Positions 26,484 through 35,963 of a stretch of 64,000 nt of DNA are shown one piece after another (the stretch's first letter is position 1; each line of letters starts with the position of its first letter). Under the pieces are notes generated by a model that saw only the letters and a list, made by a program, of their open reading frames with translations, did not search any database and was not told the DNA's origin. The DNA is from Streptomyces pluripotens (GTDB lineage: Bacteria > Actinomycetota > Actinomycetes > Streptomycetales > Streptomycetaceae): positions 4,960,001-5,024,000 of the forward strand of contig NZ_CP021080.1 in NCBI RefSeq assembly GCF_000802245.2, given 5' to 3'. The position numbers and the translations under genes were made by a program.

Positions 26484-26523
26484 GTGATCACGCTAGGCCC
26501 CTTCGGGCCGCGGTGCGCGGGAC

Positions 26524-26925
26524 TCAGTAGGGTCGGCGGCGCGGGCGGGTGAACGTACGGGCCACACAGGACGGGATCACCACGCTCGCCTCGTGGGAGC
26601 GGGCCCGGTAGCTGCTCGGCGTCTCGCCAACCAACTCGGTGAAGCGGGAGCTGAAGGAGCCGAGCGAGGTACAGCCGACGGCCAGGCACACCTCGGTCAC
26701 CGTGAGGTCCCCCCGGCGCAGCAGCGCCTTGGCCCGCTCGATGCGGCGGGTCATCAGATAGGTGTAGGGCGTCTCCCCGAACGCCTTGCGGAAGCTGCGC
26801 TGGAAGTGGCCGGGGGACATCAGGGCGTCGCGGGCCAGCTGGGTCATGTCCAGCGGCTCGGCGTACTCGCGGTCCATGCGGTCCCGTACGCGCCGTAGCC
26901 GTCTGAGGTCCTCCAGGGCCGTCAT
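26524..26925 (-). CDS. short AraC/XylS-family transcriptional regulator
   Basis: 133 residues, almost only the double helix-turn-helix DNA-binding domain: DMTQLARDALMSPGHFQRSFRKAFGETPYTYL (first HTH and linker) and TVTEVCLAVGCTSLGSFSSRF (second HTH). There is no separate sensor domain. The ATG at 26925 is preferred; a GTG one codon upstream is possible. It is transcribed with the VOC gene. Confidence 0.88.
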   Translation of the reverse strand: MTALEDLRRLRRVRDRMDREYAEPLDMTQLARDALMSPGHFQRSFRKAFGETPYTYLMTRRIERAKALLRRGDLTVTEVCLAVGCTSLGSFSSRFTELVGETPSSYRARSHEASVVIPSCVARTFTRPRRRPY

Positions 26926-27449
26926 CACCCCAGCATCGCACAGGGCTCACAGCGGAGGGGTCCGAGTACGGCGGAGCCTCCTTCCTGCCTCACCCTGTCC
27001 CATCGGCAACTGATACTCCATGATCCCAACGAAACGAAACCGCCTGTTCCAGGGGATGTTCGGCGCGAGCGGTGCGTGGATGCAGCGGCGCAGTTCGCTG
27101 TGGGAGTCCACCGGTACAAGCCGTGGCGCCCGCGAAGTAGGTCGCTGCGTTGATCGGTACCTGGGTCGGTCAGGGGGTGCGGAGTTCGTCAGGGACGGGG
27201 TCGGCGACGAGGCGCAGCCAGGTGGAGCGGAGCCGGGGAATCCGGTAGTCGCGATACGGAACAGGAAGGGCACGGCCAGTGCCCCCACCGCGGTCGTGCT
27301 GCCCTGGTGGTGGTGCACGCACCCGTGGCCGGGCGAAGAAGACCGCACCCGGGCCGTCATGGACGCCGTGCTCGGCGGCCTGCGGGCCGGGTGCGGTCAG
27401 GTAGGCGATGCGACCCGCGAAACCGCAGGTCAGACGGCCTAGCCATAGA
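26926..27449. other. 524-bp region with decayed coding sequence
   Basis: No intact gene is recognised. On the minus strand, 27170-27449 contains a coding-like but startless frame (listed separately). The remainder (26926-27169) shows no recognisable feature except the AraC promoter side. Confidence 0.35.
27170..27449 (-). pseudogene. startless coding remnant of unknown family
   Basis: This frame has strong third-position GC bias and reads AGRIAYLTAPGPQAAEHGV, FFARPRVRAP, and ends YRIPRLRSTWLRLVADP...ELRTP before a TGA. No start codon with a ribosome binding site is present between it and the sodN stop. I do not recognise the family. It is probably the end of a gene truncated when the sodN side was joined. 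Confidence 0.3.
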
Positions 27450-27845
27450 TCAAGCCTTCTTGGTCTCCCAGAAGATCTTGTCGATCTGGGCGATGTAGTC
27501 CAGCGCCTTCTGGCCAGTCGCCGGGTCGGTGGATGCCTTGGCGGCCGACAGGGCCTTCAGGGCGTCGTTGACCAGCTGGTGCAGCTCCGGGTACTTCTCG
27601 AAGTGCGGGGCCTTGAAGTAGTCGCTCCAGAGCACGGAGACGTGGTGCTTGGCCAGCTCCGCGCGCTGCTCCTTGATGACGGTGGCACGCGCCTGGAAGT
27701 GGGGGTCGTCGTTACCGGCCATCTTTTCCTGGACGGCCTTCACCGACTCCGCCTCGATGCGGGCCTGGGCCGGGTCGTACACGCCGCAGGGCAGGTCGCA
27801 GTGGGCGCTGACCTTGACCTTGGGGGCAAACAGGCGGGAAAGCAT
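27450..27845 (-). CDS. sodN: nickel superoxide dismutase
   Basis: 131-residue precursor. The 14-residue leader MLSRLFAPKVKVSA is removed to expose the nickel hook HCDLPCGVYDP, in which His1, Cys2 and Cys6 of the mature chain bind Ni. The remainder is the four-helix bundle (QARIEAESVKAVQEKMA to ALDYIAQIDKIFWETKK). It disproportionates superoxide in the cytoplasm. Its processing protease sodX is divergently encoded 145 nt away. Expression of sodN is nickel-dependent in Streptomyces (Nur-controlled circuit). Confidence 0.97.
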   Translation of the reverse strand: MLSRLFAPKVKVSAHCDLPCGVYDPAQARIEAESVKAVQEKMAGNDDPHFQARATVIKEQRAELAKHHVSVLWSDYFKAPHFEKYPELHQLVNDALKALSAAKASTDPATGQKALDYIAQIDKIFWETKKA

Positions 27846-27990
27846 GGAGCGTTCCTTCCTCGTGATCGTCTTCTCAGGTGCGAGATTACTCCCTGAGGGA
27901 CCGGTTTTCGTGGGTGCCCCCCAGGGCTTAGGACAAAAGTCCAGGGTGAGACTGAGACTGGTGGAGGAACGGACCGGGGAGGTGCCGGGA

Positions 27991-28425
27991 ATGCCGGAGC
28001 TGTCGCAGGACACCGAGCGGGGAAGGACCGTGCCCCCCTTGGGGCTGGCCGAGGTGACGGGCCCGTCCATGGTTCCCACGCTTCGGCACGGGGACCGGCT
28101 GCTGCTGCGGTACGGGGCCCCGATCCGGCCGGGGGACGTCGTGGTCCTGCGTCACCCCTTCCAGCAGGACCTGCTGGTCGTCAAGCGTGCCACGGAGCGG
28201 CGCGAGGGCGGCTGGTGGGTGCTCGGGGACAACCCGTACGCGGGCGGTGACAGTACCGACTACGGGGTGGTACCGGACGAGCTGATCCTGGGGAAGGCCT
28301 GGTTCCGGTACCGGCCACGGGTGGCCGGTCAGCGCTCGCCGCTGGCAGTGCTGCGCTGGGCGCTCTCGGCCACGAGGCCGCTGTTCTCCGACCGCTCGGC
28401 TTCCAGGCGCTTGCGGGCCCGATAG
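27991..28425 (+). CDS. sodX: nickel-SOD maturation protease (signal-peptidase-like)
   Basis: 144 residues of the S26/S24-type Ser/Lys peptidase fold: catalytic Ser in VTGPSMVPTLRHGDRLLL and general-base Lys in LVVKRATER, plus GDNPYAGGDSTDYGVV as in type I signal peptidases. There is no transmembrane anchor, in keeping with a cytoplasmic enzyme that trims the SodN leader. The ATG at 27991 follows GGGGAGG by about 8 nt. The 3' end overlaps the converging CGNR gene by 97 bp. Confidence 0.9.
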   Translation: MPELSQDTERGRTVPPLGLAEVTGPSMVPTLRHGDRLLLRYGAPIRPGDVVVLRHPFQQDLLVVKRATERREGGWWVLGDNPYAGGDSTDYGVVPDELILGKAWFRYRPRVAGQRSPLAVLRWALSATRPLFSDRSASRRLRAR

Positions 28426-28958
28426 GCGGCCACGTTGGCGCGGGTCGCGCAGCGGTCGGAGCAGTACCGCCGGGAACGGTTGGTGGAGGTGTCGAGGTAG
28501 GCGTTGCGGCAGGGGGGCGCCTGGCACAGGCCGAGACGGTCCACGCCGTATTCGGTCAGGTGGAAGGCGAGGCCCATGGCCGCGATCGCCGCGTAACCGG
28601 CGGTGGCGTTCGAGGGGTGGTCGGCCAGGTGCATGTGCCACAGCGGGCGGCCGTCCTCGTCGCGGTGGTCGTGGCCGGAGATCTGCGGGCTCACCGGGAA
28701 CTCCAGCAACAGGGAGTTCAGCAGGTCCACGGCGAGGGTCTCGTCGCCCGTGTCGGCCGCTTCGAAGACCGCGCGCAGTCGGGCCCGGACCGAGCGGAAG
28801 CGCGTGACGTCGGCGTCGGTGGCGCGGCGGGCGGCCGACGCGTTGATGCCGAAGAGGTCGCGGACGGCCTCGACCGAGGTCAGGGTGTCTTTGCCCCGGG
28901 TCGGCTCCTCGGTGTTGACGAGGCGGACGGCATAGTCCGAGTAATAGGCCAGTTCCAC
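28329..28958 (-). CDS. CGNR zinc-finger (ABATE domain) protein, putative stress-response regulator
   Basis: 209 residues. The N-terminal ABATE region (YYSDYAVRLVNTEEP, SVEAVRDLFG) is followed by a C-terminal zinc finger with CQAPPCRNAYLDTS, NRSRRYCSDRCATRANVAAYRAR, the CGNR-type pattern. Such proteins are thought to bind nucleic acid. Start is a GTG at 28958. The C-terminus runs 97 bp into the end of sodX; a shorter real C-terminus would need a sequencing error, which I cannot test. Confidence 0.85.
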   Translation of the reverse strand: MELAYYSDYAVRLVNTEEPTRGKDTLTSVEAVRDLFGINASAARRATDADVTRFRSVRARLRAVFEAADTGDETLAVDLLNSLLLEFPVSPQISGHDHRDEDGRPLWHMHLADHPSNATAGYAAIAAMGLAFHLTEYGVDRLGLCQAPPCRNAYLDTSTNRSRRYCSDRCATRANVAAYRARKRLEAERSENSGLVAESAQRSTASGER

Positions 28959-29088
28959 TTATAATCCTTACGAGGGCGCTCTATGGTCGTGCCTGCGGGC
29001 GGGGTAACAGCCGATCGTCCTTCCAGGGTATTACGCGCGACGATGAGTGGTGAGGTCTCGGCGCCACGAGCGCCAGAACCCCTTCCGG

Positions 29089-29584
29089 GGCGACGGCCGC
29101 GTCTCTTTCGTGACCGCCGATCCGGAGGCCCCGGCCGACCGGCCCGGCTGCCGTAGGACTTCTACGCCACCCTTGTGAGCGCCAGGGCCCCGCACTGGCT
29201 GCACAATCAACCCCTCGCGGCCCTCTACGGTCAGGTCGCGGCGCCGGTCCGCGACGGCGGTGTCTTCGTGAATGCGGACCACATGATCGACGAGACGACG
29301 CCCCAGATCAACGCGGTCCAACGTGCTCGGCGTCTCATGCGCATGGATCAAGCCAAACCTGAGGGCGCCCTCGACCGGTCCGGGCGGAGGCGGCTCGCAG
29401 CGAAGGGCGCCGCCCTCGCCGGCCGGCCGCCCGGCGTTCGAGCTCTACGGTGAGCACACCGACGGCGCCGTGTGCCGTCGCCGGGGTGGCGCGCGTGCCG
29501 TGCGAGAAGGGCTTCGCCCAGGCGCGCCCGGTGCGGTGCCCGCCGTCGGACACGCCGTTGCCGGCCCTTAACCGAGGTTCGTGA
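29089..29584 (+). pseudogene. SAM-dependent methyltransferase, truncated and frameshifted
   Basis: Pieces of one class I methyltransferase can be read in order across different frames. GDGRVSFVTADPEAP is the end of the SAM fold. HWLHNQPLAALYGQVAAPVRDGG continues into VFVNADHMIDE and INAVQRARRLMRMDQAKPEGALD. FELYGEHTDGA comes next, and finally EKGFAQARPVRCPPSD with a stop at 29584. The N-terminal Rossmann half is missing. At least two or three frameshifts separate the pieces, so no functional product is expected. Confidence 0.6.
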
Positions 29585-29645
29585 CCAGAGCTTGTCCAGC
29601 GCACCGAGTGAAGGGGCGGTACGAGCCGTACCGCCCCCCTTCGAG

Positions 29646-30098
29646 CTACGCCACCGTCTCCCAGGCCATCTCCTGCGCGCTCATCTGCGCGACGAACGCC
29701 CGTATCGGTGCCAGCAGCTGGAACCGGCAGCTGGCACCCGTGTCCTGCGCCTGCACAAACGACTGTTCCACGAGCCTGGTCAGCGCCTGGAGGATGCAGA
29801 CCGGGCGGAGGTACGGCTCGGCCTCGGCCTCAACGTCGGCCAGGCTGACATCGCCCTCATTTTCGGCGAGCTGCTGGAGCAGCAATCGCTCGTGCGCCGA
29901 GAGCCGGGCAGGGGCCCGGCTGAAGGTTGAGGTGAGGGAGTCGTGCTGCCCGTGTACGCCGGGTGCAGGGGGCAGCAGGGAGCCCAGACCCGGTTGCACC
30001 TGCTTCTGACGATCATCTTCAGCTGGGGGTTCTTGAGCTTGATCCGGTCGGTCCAGATGTCCTTGCGGCCGGTGATGAGGGTCCCGGAAGCCGCGCAC
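29646..30098 (-). pseudogene. fragment of an AfsR/LuxR-type ATPase regulator (winged-helix segment)
   Basis: The last about 95 residues read LSAHERLLLQQLAENEGDVSL, ILQALTRLVEQSFV and CRFQLLAPIRAFVAQM. This is the winged-helix element that follows the NB-ARC-like ATPase in AfsR/LuxR-family regulators (typical wording: LV-KSL-V...RYRLLETIR-YA). The upstream part is Pro/Gln-rich and not protein-like, with no P-loop. I infer a truncated relic, though expression of a small protein cannot be excluded. Confidence 0.45.
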
Positions 30099-30129
30099 CC
30101 TGCCATGCAGACGTGCATGGCAGGGTGCG
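30094..30129 (-). terminator. strong terminator of the amino-acid ABC transporter operon
   Basis: A 16-bp perfect stem (30094-30109 with 30114-30129) around a GACG loop, 27 nt downstream of the ATPase stop codon. Confidence 0.8.
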
Positions 30130-30155
30130 GAGCGGGGGGGAAACCCCTTGGACGG

Positions 30156-30956
30156 TCAGAGCACCTTGGACAGGAACGACTGCGTCCGCTCGTGCTGCGG
30201 ATTGGTCAGGACGTCCCGCGGGTGGCCGGACTCGACCACCACACCGTCGTCCATGAAGACCAGCGAGTCGCCGACCTCGCGGGCGAAGCCCATCTCGTGT
30301 GTGACGACGACCATCGTCATGCCGTCCTCCGCCAGGTCCCGCATGACGTCGAGGACCTCGCCGACCAGTTCCGGGTCGAGCGCCGACGTGGGCTCGTCGA
30401 ACAGCATCAGTTTGGGCTGCATCGCCAGCGCACGGGCGATGGCGACGCGCTGCTGCTGGCCGCCGGAGAGCTGGGCGGGGTAGTGACCGGTGCGGTCGCC
30501 GAGGCCCACTCGGTCCAGCAGCTGCTCGGCCCGCTCGCGGGCGACGGCCTTGGACTCCCGCTTGACCTGGACCGGCGCCTCCATGACGTTCTCCAGAGCC
30601 GTCATGTGCGGGAAGAGGTTGAAGCGCTGGAACACCATGCCGATGTCCCGCCGCTGCGCCGCGACTTCCCTCTCCTTCAGCTCGTACAGCTTGTCGCCGT
30701 GCTGCCGGTAGCCAACCAGGTCTCCGTCGACGTACAGCCGGCCGGCGCTGATCTTCTCCAGGTGGTTGATGCACCTCAGGAAGGTGGACTTGCCGGAACC
30801 GGACGGGCCGATCAGGCAGAACACCTCACGCGGGTTCACCACCAGGTCGATGCCCTTGAGGATGTGGGCGTGTCCGAAGGACTTGTGGACGCCCTCGGCC
30901 TTCACCATCGGCTGGCCGCTGGTGCTTTGGACGATGTCCTTGGCGAGCCTGCTCAT
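30156..30956 (-). CDS. polar amino-acid ABC transporter, ATP-binding subunit
   Basis: 266 residues with Walker [11 protein letters not shown]-loop [12 protein letters not shown], signature [15 protein letters not shown], Walker [15 protein letters not shown] and the H-loop VVVTHEM. The GlnQ/HisP-type spacing and the FLRCINHLE motif place it in the polar amino-acid uptake family. Its start (MSRLAKDI) overlaps the permease stop by 4 nt (ATGA). [11 protein letters not shown] is a shorter alternative start. Confidence 0.95.
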   Translation of the reverse strand: MSRLAKDIVQSTSGQPMVKAEGVHKSFGHAHILKGIDLVVNPREVFCLIGPSGSGKSTFLRCINHLEKISAGRLYVDGDLVGYRQHGDKLYELKEREVAAQRRDIGMVFQRFNLFPHMTALENVMEAPVQVKRESKAVARERAEQLLDRVGLGDRTGHYPAQLSGGQQQRVAIARALAMQPKLMLFDEPTSALDPELVGEVLDVMRDLAEDGMTMVVVTHEMGFAREVGDSLVFMDDGVVVESGHPRDVLTNPQHERTQSFLSKVL

Positions 30957-31882
30957 CGGGCCACCTCCGGGCGGCGGAACGAACCGAACATGCGGAGGTA
31001 CTTCTTCATCCGCTGCAGCGGGGTCGGCGGCAGGTTGCGCGTGGAACCGCGTGCGTAACGGCGTTCGACGTAGTACTGGACGATGCTGAAGATCGTGGTC
31101 AGGAACAGGTACCAGATGCAGGCCACGAAGTACATCTCGACGACCGCCAGCGAGGTGCTGGAGATGTCGGTCGCCTGCCGGATCAGTTCGGGTAGCTGGA
31201 CCGCGTAGGCCAGCGACGAGGTCTTCAGCATGTTGATGAACTCGTTGCCGGTCGGCGGGACGATGACCCGCATGGCCTGCGGGAGGACCACCCGGCGCAG
31301 CGTCTGCCCCTGGGTCATGCCCAGGGCGTGCGACGCCTCCGTCTGGCCGAGGTCGACCGACTGGATGCCGGCCCGGACGATCTCGGACATGTACGCGGCC
31401 TCGTTCAGGCCGAGTCCCAGCAGAGCCGTCAGGACGGGCGTCATCACATCCTTCATCTCGTTCTTGTAGAAGCCGAGGTTCAGGACGGGGAAGACGATCG
31501 AGATGTTGTACCAGAGCAGCAGCTGGACCAGCACCGGGGTGCCGCGGAAGAACCAGATGTACAACCACGAAACGGTGCTGGTGACCGGGTTCGACGACAG
31601 CCGCATCACGGCCAGGATGATGCCGAGGGCGACACCGAGCACCATGGCGAGCACGGAGATGTACAACGTCGTCCAGGCACCGGAGACGATGCCCGGATCG
31701 AAGAGGTACTGCGGGATGATGCTGTAGTTGATGTTGGCGTTGGAGAACGCTATCCCGATCAGTACCAGGATGGCGATGACTCCGACGCCGGCCACCCAGC
31801 GCCCGTAGTGGCGCACCGGGATGGCCTTGATCTGCTCCGGCGGCACCGGCGGTGCGGGAGTCGTGTCGACAGTGTCAGTCAC
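30953..31882 (-). CDS. polar amino-acid ABC transporter, permease subunit
   Basis: 309 residues with about five to six membrane helices. The HisM/GlnP-type EAA loop is [23 protein letters not shown] and the preceding [16 protein letters not shown] is typical. Only one permease gene is present, so it probably works as a homodimer. GTG start at 31882, 29 nt after the binding-protein gene. Confidence 0.93.
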   Translation of the reverse strand: MTDTVDTTPAPPVPPEQIKAIPVRHYGRWVAGVGVIAILVLIGIAFSNANINYSIIPQYLFDPGIVSGAWTTLYISVLAMVLGVALGIILAVMRLSSNPVTSTVSWLYIWFFRGTPVLVQLLLWYNISIVFPVLNLGFYKNEMKDVMTPVLTALLGLGLNEAAYMSEIVRAGIQSVDLGQTEASHALGMTQGQTLRRVVLPQAMRVIVPPTGNEFINMLKTSSLAYAVQLPELIRQATDISSTSLAVVEMYFVACIWYLFLTTIFSIVQYYVERRYARGSTRNLPPTPLQRMKKYLRMFGSFRRPEVAR

Positions 31883-31911
31883 GGGGACTGCCTTTCAGTG
31901 TTGCGCGATGC

Positions 31912-32868
31912 TCAGGAGCCGCCGTTGATCTTCGCCTCGGTCACCGCGCCGTCCGTGACGTTCCACTTCTGCATGATCTTGGCGTACTCGCCGTTCTTGA
32001 TGATCGCGTTCAGAGCGGCCTGGAGGGCGTCGCGCAGCTGGGTGTTGTCCTTGCTGACGGCGATGCCGTACGGACCCGCCTCGATCTGCTCGCCGACGAC
32101 CTCGAAGTCCTTGCCACCGCCGGAGGTCTTCGCGTTGTAGGCCGCCACCGGGAAGTCGTTCAGGTCGGCGACGGACGCGCCCTGCTTCAGGCGGAGCAGC
32201 GCCTCGGGGTCGGTGTCGAAGCTCTGCAGCTTGATGGCCTTCTTGCCGTCCTTGGTGCACTTCTTGCTCTGCTGCTTGGCGATGTCCTCGGACGTGGTGC
32301 CCCGCTGCAGGGCCACGACCTTGCCACACAGGTCGTCCAGGGACTGGACGCCCTTCGGGTTGCCCTTCTGGACCAGGATCGAGGTACCGGCGGTGAAGTA
32401 GTCGACGAAGTCGACACCCTTGCCGACCTTCTGGCCGTTGTCGGAGTTGACCCCGTTCTCACGGTCCTTGGTGTCGCTCATGGCCGACATGAGGACCTGG
32501 AACCGCTTGGACTGCAGACCCACGATCAGGTTGTCGAACTTGCCGTTCTGGAACTCGAACGTGACGCCGAGCTGCTTGCCGAGGGCGTCCGCGATGTCCG
32601 GGTCGATACCGACGGCCTTGCCGTCCTTCATGTACTCGACCGGCGGGTAGGCGATGTCGGAGCCGACGACGATCTTGCCCGACTTGCGAATGTCCGCGGG
32701 CAGCTTGCTGGCCAGCGGGGCGGAGGCGGACGCCGAGCCGGAGCCGTTGTTCTTGTCCGTGTGGTCGCCGCAGCCGGTGAGCAGCAGGGCGCCTGCGACC
32801 GCGATCGCGCCCACCGCGGCCAGACGGGAGCGGGCGGCGGTGGTACGACGGGTGGAGCTTGCGGTCAT
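31912..32868 (-). CDS. amino-acid ABC transporter, substrate-binding lipoprotein
   Basis: 318 residues. A Tat/Sec-type signal peptide ends in the lipobox LLLTGC, so the protein is tethered to the outer face of the membrane. The family-3 solute-binding fold follows (KIVVGSDIAYPPVEYMKDGKAV, DPDIADALGKQLGV, VLMSAMSDTKDRE, ALQRGTTSEDI, GPYGIAVSK). The ligand is a polar or acidic amino acid, not further resolvable. The ATG at 32868 has GGAGG 7 nt upstream. It is the first gene of the three-gene operon. Confidence 0.93.
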   Translation of the reverse strand: MTASSTRRTTAARSRLAAVGAIAVAGALLLTGCGDHTDKNNGSGSASASAPLASKLPADIRKSGKIVVGSDIAYPPVEYMKDGKAVGIDPDIADALGKQLGVTFEFQNGKFDNLIVGLQSKRFQVLMSAMSDTKDRENGVNSDNGQKVGKGVDFVDYFTAGTSILVQKGNPKGVQSLDDLCGKVVALQRGTTSEDIAKQQSKKCTKDGKKAIKLQSFDTDPEALLRLKQGASVADLNDFPVAAYNAKTSGGGKDFEVVGEQIEAGPYGIAVSKDNTQLRDALQAALNAIIKNGEYAKIMQKWNVTDGAVTEAKINGGS

Positions 32869-33455
32869 CGTGGTTCCTCCGGCGGATGGGGACGAGTTGC
32901 CAGTGGGTCGACGGAAACACACACCTTCGGGTGTCGCGACCTCGTGGGTTTACGGCATCTTGCCATTCGGATTCCGATATTCAGGGGGGTCGCTATGTCA
33001 AAATCGGATAACGGGTGACCCCCGAACCGCATCAGGTCGGTACATCTTCGGTCCAGTACCGCGAACCATCTGCGGAAATCCAGCACGGTGGCCGGAAAAT
33101 CTTCGGCCTGTCTCAGGATGTGGTCAGCCAGGCCTGTGGTCTTTCACGCATTTTCGCCCGTCTTGTCGCCCTCCCGAGGTCGTGCCGCCGGTCGCGCGGA
33201 CGTCAGCGGGGCGTCACCTCCGTGTGGCTTTCCGGTTCCAGGATGTGACCTTGTACCTAATGGACTCGTCCCGGGTGCCGTCCGTCCGGTAAGAAGGTTC
33301 TTTACACCCCTCATCCGGGGCTCAGGGCGCGTGTGCGGCGCGCCCGTCGCGTATGAGCTCGTGCGTATCCGCAATCGAGCCGTGCGCGGTGCCCGCCCAC
33401 TCCTCACCAGGAGTGGTCGACCCTCAAACCATGCATACCTAAGGGGTAAAACGAA
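32869..33455. promoter_or_regulatory. 587-bp divergent promoter region (ABC operon / malic enzyme)
   Basis: No gene is recognised. It contains GGGGGTC...GACCCCC inverted arms (about 32985-33022) and a small CACACCTTCGGGTGT hairpin near 32930 on the ABC side. On the malic-enzyme side, ATGCATACCTAAGGGG lies directly upstream of the GTG start. Confidence 0.4.
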
Positions 33456-34679
33456 GTGGCAGCGGAGATCGTCAATCCTCGCAGCGACAACAGTACGGAT
33501 CAGGATGGCGGGGCCGAGCCCCTCGATTCCTTCGACCCGGCGTTCGCGTTGCACCGCGGCGGCAAGATGGCCGTGCAGGCCACCGTGCCGGTCCGGGACA
33601 CGGACGACCTTTCCCTCGCGTACACGCCCGGCGTCGCGCGCGTGTGCACCGCGATCGCGGAACAGCCGGAGCTCGTCAACGACTACACGTGGAAGTCCTC
33701 GGTGGTCGCCGTCGTCACCGACGGCACCGCGGTGCTCGGACTCGGGGACATCGGCCCCGAGGCCTCCCTCCCGGTGATGGAGGGCAAGGCGATCCTGTTC
33801 AAGCAGTTCGGCGGCGTGGACGCGGTCCCGATCGCCCTCGACTGCACCGACGTGGACGCCATCGTCGAGACCGTCGTCCGGCTCGCCCCGTCGTTCGGCG
33901 GAGTGAACCTGGAGGACATCTCGGCCCCCCGGTGCTTCGAGATCGAGCGCCGGCTGCAGGAGCGCCTGGACATCCCGGTCTTCCATGACGACCAGCACGG
34001 CACGGCCGTCGTCTCACTTGCGGCGCTGCGCAACGCGGCGCGTCTGAGCGGGCGCGAGATCGGGCAGTTGCGCGCGGTTATCTCGGGTGCCGGCGCCGCC
34101 GGTGTCGCCATCGCCAGGATGCTGATCGAGGCCGGCATCGGGGACGTGGCCGTGGCGGACCGCAAGGGCGTCGTCTCGGCCGATCGGGCGGACCTGACCC
34201 CGGTCAAGCGGGAACTGGCAGGTTTCACGAACAAGGCCGGCCTCACCGGATCGCTGGAAGACGCCCTTGCCGGTGCGGACGTCTTCATCGGCGTTTCCGG
34301 CGGTACCGTCCCGGAGACGGCCGTTGCCTCCATGGCTGAGGGGGCTTTCGTCTTCGCGATGGCCAACCCGAACCCCGAGGTGCATCCCGAGGTGGCGCAC
34401 AAGTACGCCGCGGTCGTTGCCACCGGGCGCTCGGACTTCCCGAACCAGATCAACAACGTGCTGGCCTTCCCCGGGATCTTCGCGGGCGCGCTGCAGGTGC
34501 GGGCCACGCGGATCACCGAGGGGATGAAGATCGCCGCCGCGGAGGCGCTGGCCGCTGTGGTCGGCGACGACCTCGCCGCCGACTATGTGATTCCGTCGCC
34601 GTTCGACGAGCGAGTCGCTCCGGCGGTCACGGCGGCGGTTGCGGCTGCCGCTCGTGCTGAGGGCGTCGCTCGCCGCTGA
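33456..34679 (+). CDS. NAD(P)-dependent malic enzyme
   Basis: 407 residues that decarboxylate malate to pyruvate, linking the TCA cycle to pyruvate. Visible motifs: [12 protein letters not shown] (substrate Tyr region), [18 protein letters not shown], the metal-binding [27 protein letters not shown], and the nucleotide fold [15 protein letters not shown]. It is of the short bacterial class without a phosphotransacetylase tail. The start is a GTG; the upstream AAGGGG is a weak ribosome binding site. Confidence 0.94.
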   Translation: MAAEIVNPRSDNSTDQDGGAEPLDSFDPAFALHRGGKMAVQATVPVRDTDDLSLAYTPGVARVCTAIAEQPELVNDYTWKSSVVAVVTDGTAVLGLGDIGPEASLPVMEGKAILFKQFGGVDAVPIALDCTDVDAIVETVVRLAPSFGGVNLEDISAPRCFEIERRLQERLDIPVFHDDQHGTAVVSLAALRNAARLSGREIGQLRAVISGAGAAGVAIARMLIEAGIGDVAVADRKGVVSADRADLTPVKRELAGFTNKAGLTGSLEDALAGADVFIGVSGGTVPETAVASMAEGAFVFAMANPNPEVHPEVAHKYAAVVATGRSDFPNQINNVLAFPGIFAGALQVRATRITEGMKIAAAEALAAVVGDDLAADYVIPSPFDERVAPAVTAAVAAAARAEGVARR

Positions 34680-34690
34680 CGCCGTACCTC

Positions 34691-34719
34691 ATGGCCCCGT
34701 CCATCCCGGGCGGGGCCAT
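34691..34719 (+). terminator. terminator after the malic enzyme gene
   Basis: ATGGCCCCG (34691-34699) pairs with CGGGGCCAT (34711-34719), starting 12 nt after the stop codon. Confidence 0.6.
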
Positions 34720-34930
34720 GGTCTTGGCCCCGTCGGTGCCGGTTCGGGTGCAGCTGAGGGCGCCGCGTTGGTCTTCTGGCCCGCCCACGGCGTGGGCGCG
34801 GGGGGACTGCGCTGTACGGGGACGGTCCCGTGCGGATGGTCGTTCTTGTGCGGGAGTTCGTGCGCAAGAGGGCATGTGTCACAGGGGTCGCTGGTTCCGC
34901 CGGCCGCGCGGTCCGCCTATCGTCGAGCCC

Positions 34931-35896
34931 ATGTTCGCTGTCTACGCCGCCCGAATCGACCGCGACCAGCCGCTCACCGGCCTTGAGTTGGGGGAGCGTC
35001 CGGCTCCCGAGGCCCGTCCCGGCTGGAGCACCATCAATGTGCGGGCCGCTTCCCTCAATCATCACGACCTCTGGTCCCTTCGGGGCGTCGGCCTCCCGGA
35101 GGAGCGGTTGCCGATGATCCTCGGCTGTGACGCCGCCGGCGTCGACGAGGATGGCAACGAGGTCGTCCTGCACTCCGTCATCGGACAGACCGGTTACGGC
35201 GTCGGCCCGGAGGAGCCGCGCTCCATCCTGACCGAGCGTTACCAGGGCACCTTTGCCGAGCAGGTCGCCGTGCCGACCTGGAACGTGTTGCCCAAGCCCA
35301 GGGAACTGTCGTTCGCCGAGGCGGCTTGTCTGCCGACCGCGTGGCTGACCGCCTACCGGATGCTGTTCACCCGTGCCGGTGTGCGCCCCGGTGACGCGGT
35401 TCTCGTGCAGGGTGCGGGTGGTGGCGTCGCCACGGCCGCGATCGTGCTCGGCAAGGCGGCGGGGCTTCGCGTCTTCGCCACCAGCCGGGACGAGGCGAAG
35501 CGGAAGCGGGCCCTGGACCTCGGGGCGGTGGAGGCCGTGGAGCCGGGAGCACGGCTGCCGCAGCGGGTGGACGCCGTGATCGAGACCGTGGGCGCCGCCA
35601 CCTGGTCCCACTCGGTGAAGTCCCTGCGGCCCGGCGGCACGATCGTCATCTCCGGAGCGACCAGCGGGGACCGGCCCTCGCATGCCGAGCTGACCAGGAT
35701 CTTCTTCCTGGAACTGAAGGTGGTCGGTTCCACCATGGGTACCAAGGAGGAGCTGGAGGACCTGCTGGCCTTCTGCGCCGCGACCGGCGTACGGCCCGTC
35801 ATTGATGAGGAGCTGCCGCTGGACCGGGCGCGCGAGGGCTTCGAGCGGCTCGCGTCCGGGGAGCAGTTCGGGAAGATCGTGCTCACCGGCTCCTGA
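34931..35896 (+). CDS. zinc-type alcohol dehydrogenase-like oxidoreductase (MDR superfamily)
   Basis: 321 residues. The catalytic domain begins MFAVYAARIDRDQPL and has SLNHHDLWSLRGVG and GCDAAGVDEDG. The nucleotide-binding Rossmann part is VLVQGAGGGVATAAIVLGKAAG and ends GEQFGKIVL. The structural-zinc Cys cluster of classical alcohol dehydrogenases is absent, so it is closer to quinone-oxidoreductase-type MDR proteins. ATG at 34931 is chosen because the frame upstream (to 34691) lacks coding character. Substrate unknown. Confidence 0.9.
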   Translation: MFAVYAARIDRDQPLTGLELGERPAPEARPGWSTINVRAASLNHHDLWSLRGVGLPEERLPMILGCDAAGVDEDGNEVVLHSVIGQTGYGVGPEEPRSILTERYQGTFAEQVAVPTWNVLPKPRELSFAEAACLPTAWLTAYRMLFTRAGVRPGDAVLVQGAGGGVATAAIVLGKAAGLRVFATSRDEAKRKRALDLGAVEAVEPGARLPQRVDAVIETVGAATWSHSVKSLRPGGTIVISGATSGDRPSHAELTRIFFLELKVVGSTMGTKEELEDLLAFCAATGVRPVIDEELPLDRAREGFERLASGEQFGKIVLTGS

Positions 35897-35920
35897 GGCT
35901 GCGCGGTGGGGGCGAACCGC

Positions 35921-35952
35921 AAGGCGGGTCCGGGACCGGGCCCGCCTTTTCC
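35921..35952 (+). terminator. Rho-independent terminator after the MDR gene
   Basis: AAGGCGGG (35921-35928) pairs with CCCGCCTT (35941-35948), the stem being extended inwards by three more pairs, and is followed by TTTT. Confidence 0.85.
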
Positions 35953-35963
35953 ACACCCTTTCT

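Larger units (their letters stand above)
28959..30155. other. 1.2-kb decayed region without an intact gene
   Basis: It holds a frameshifted methyltransferase remnant on the plus strand (29089-29584), a winged-helix fragment on the minus strand (29646-30098) and the terminator of the ABC transporter operon (30094-30129). The rest shows only the promoter side of the CGNR gene (TATAAT-like ATTATAAG near 28959). Confidence 0.6.

Noticed and set aside
31852..33018. 388-residue plus-strand frame opposite the ABC binding protein
   Set aside because: Mirror of the lipoprotein gene, which has a signal peptide, lipobox and good ribosome binding site; the mirror has none.
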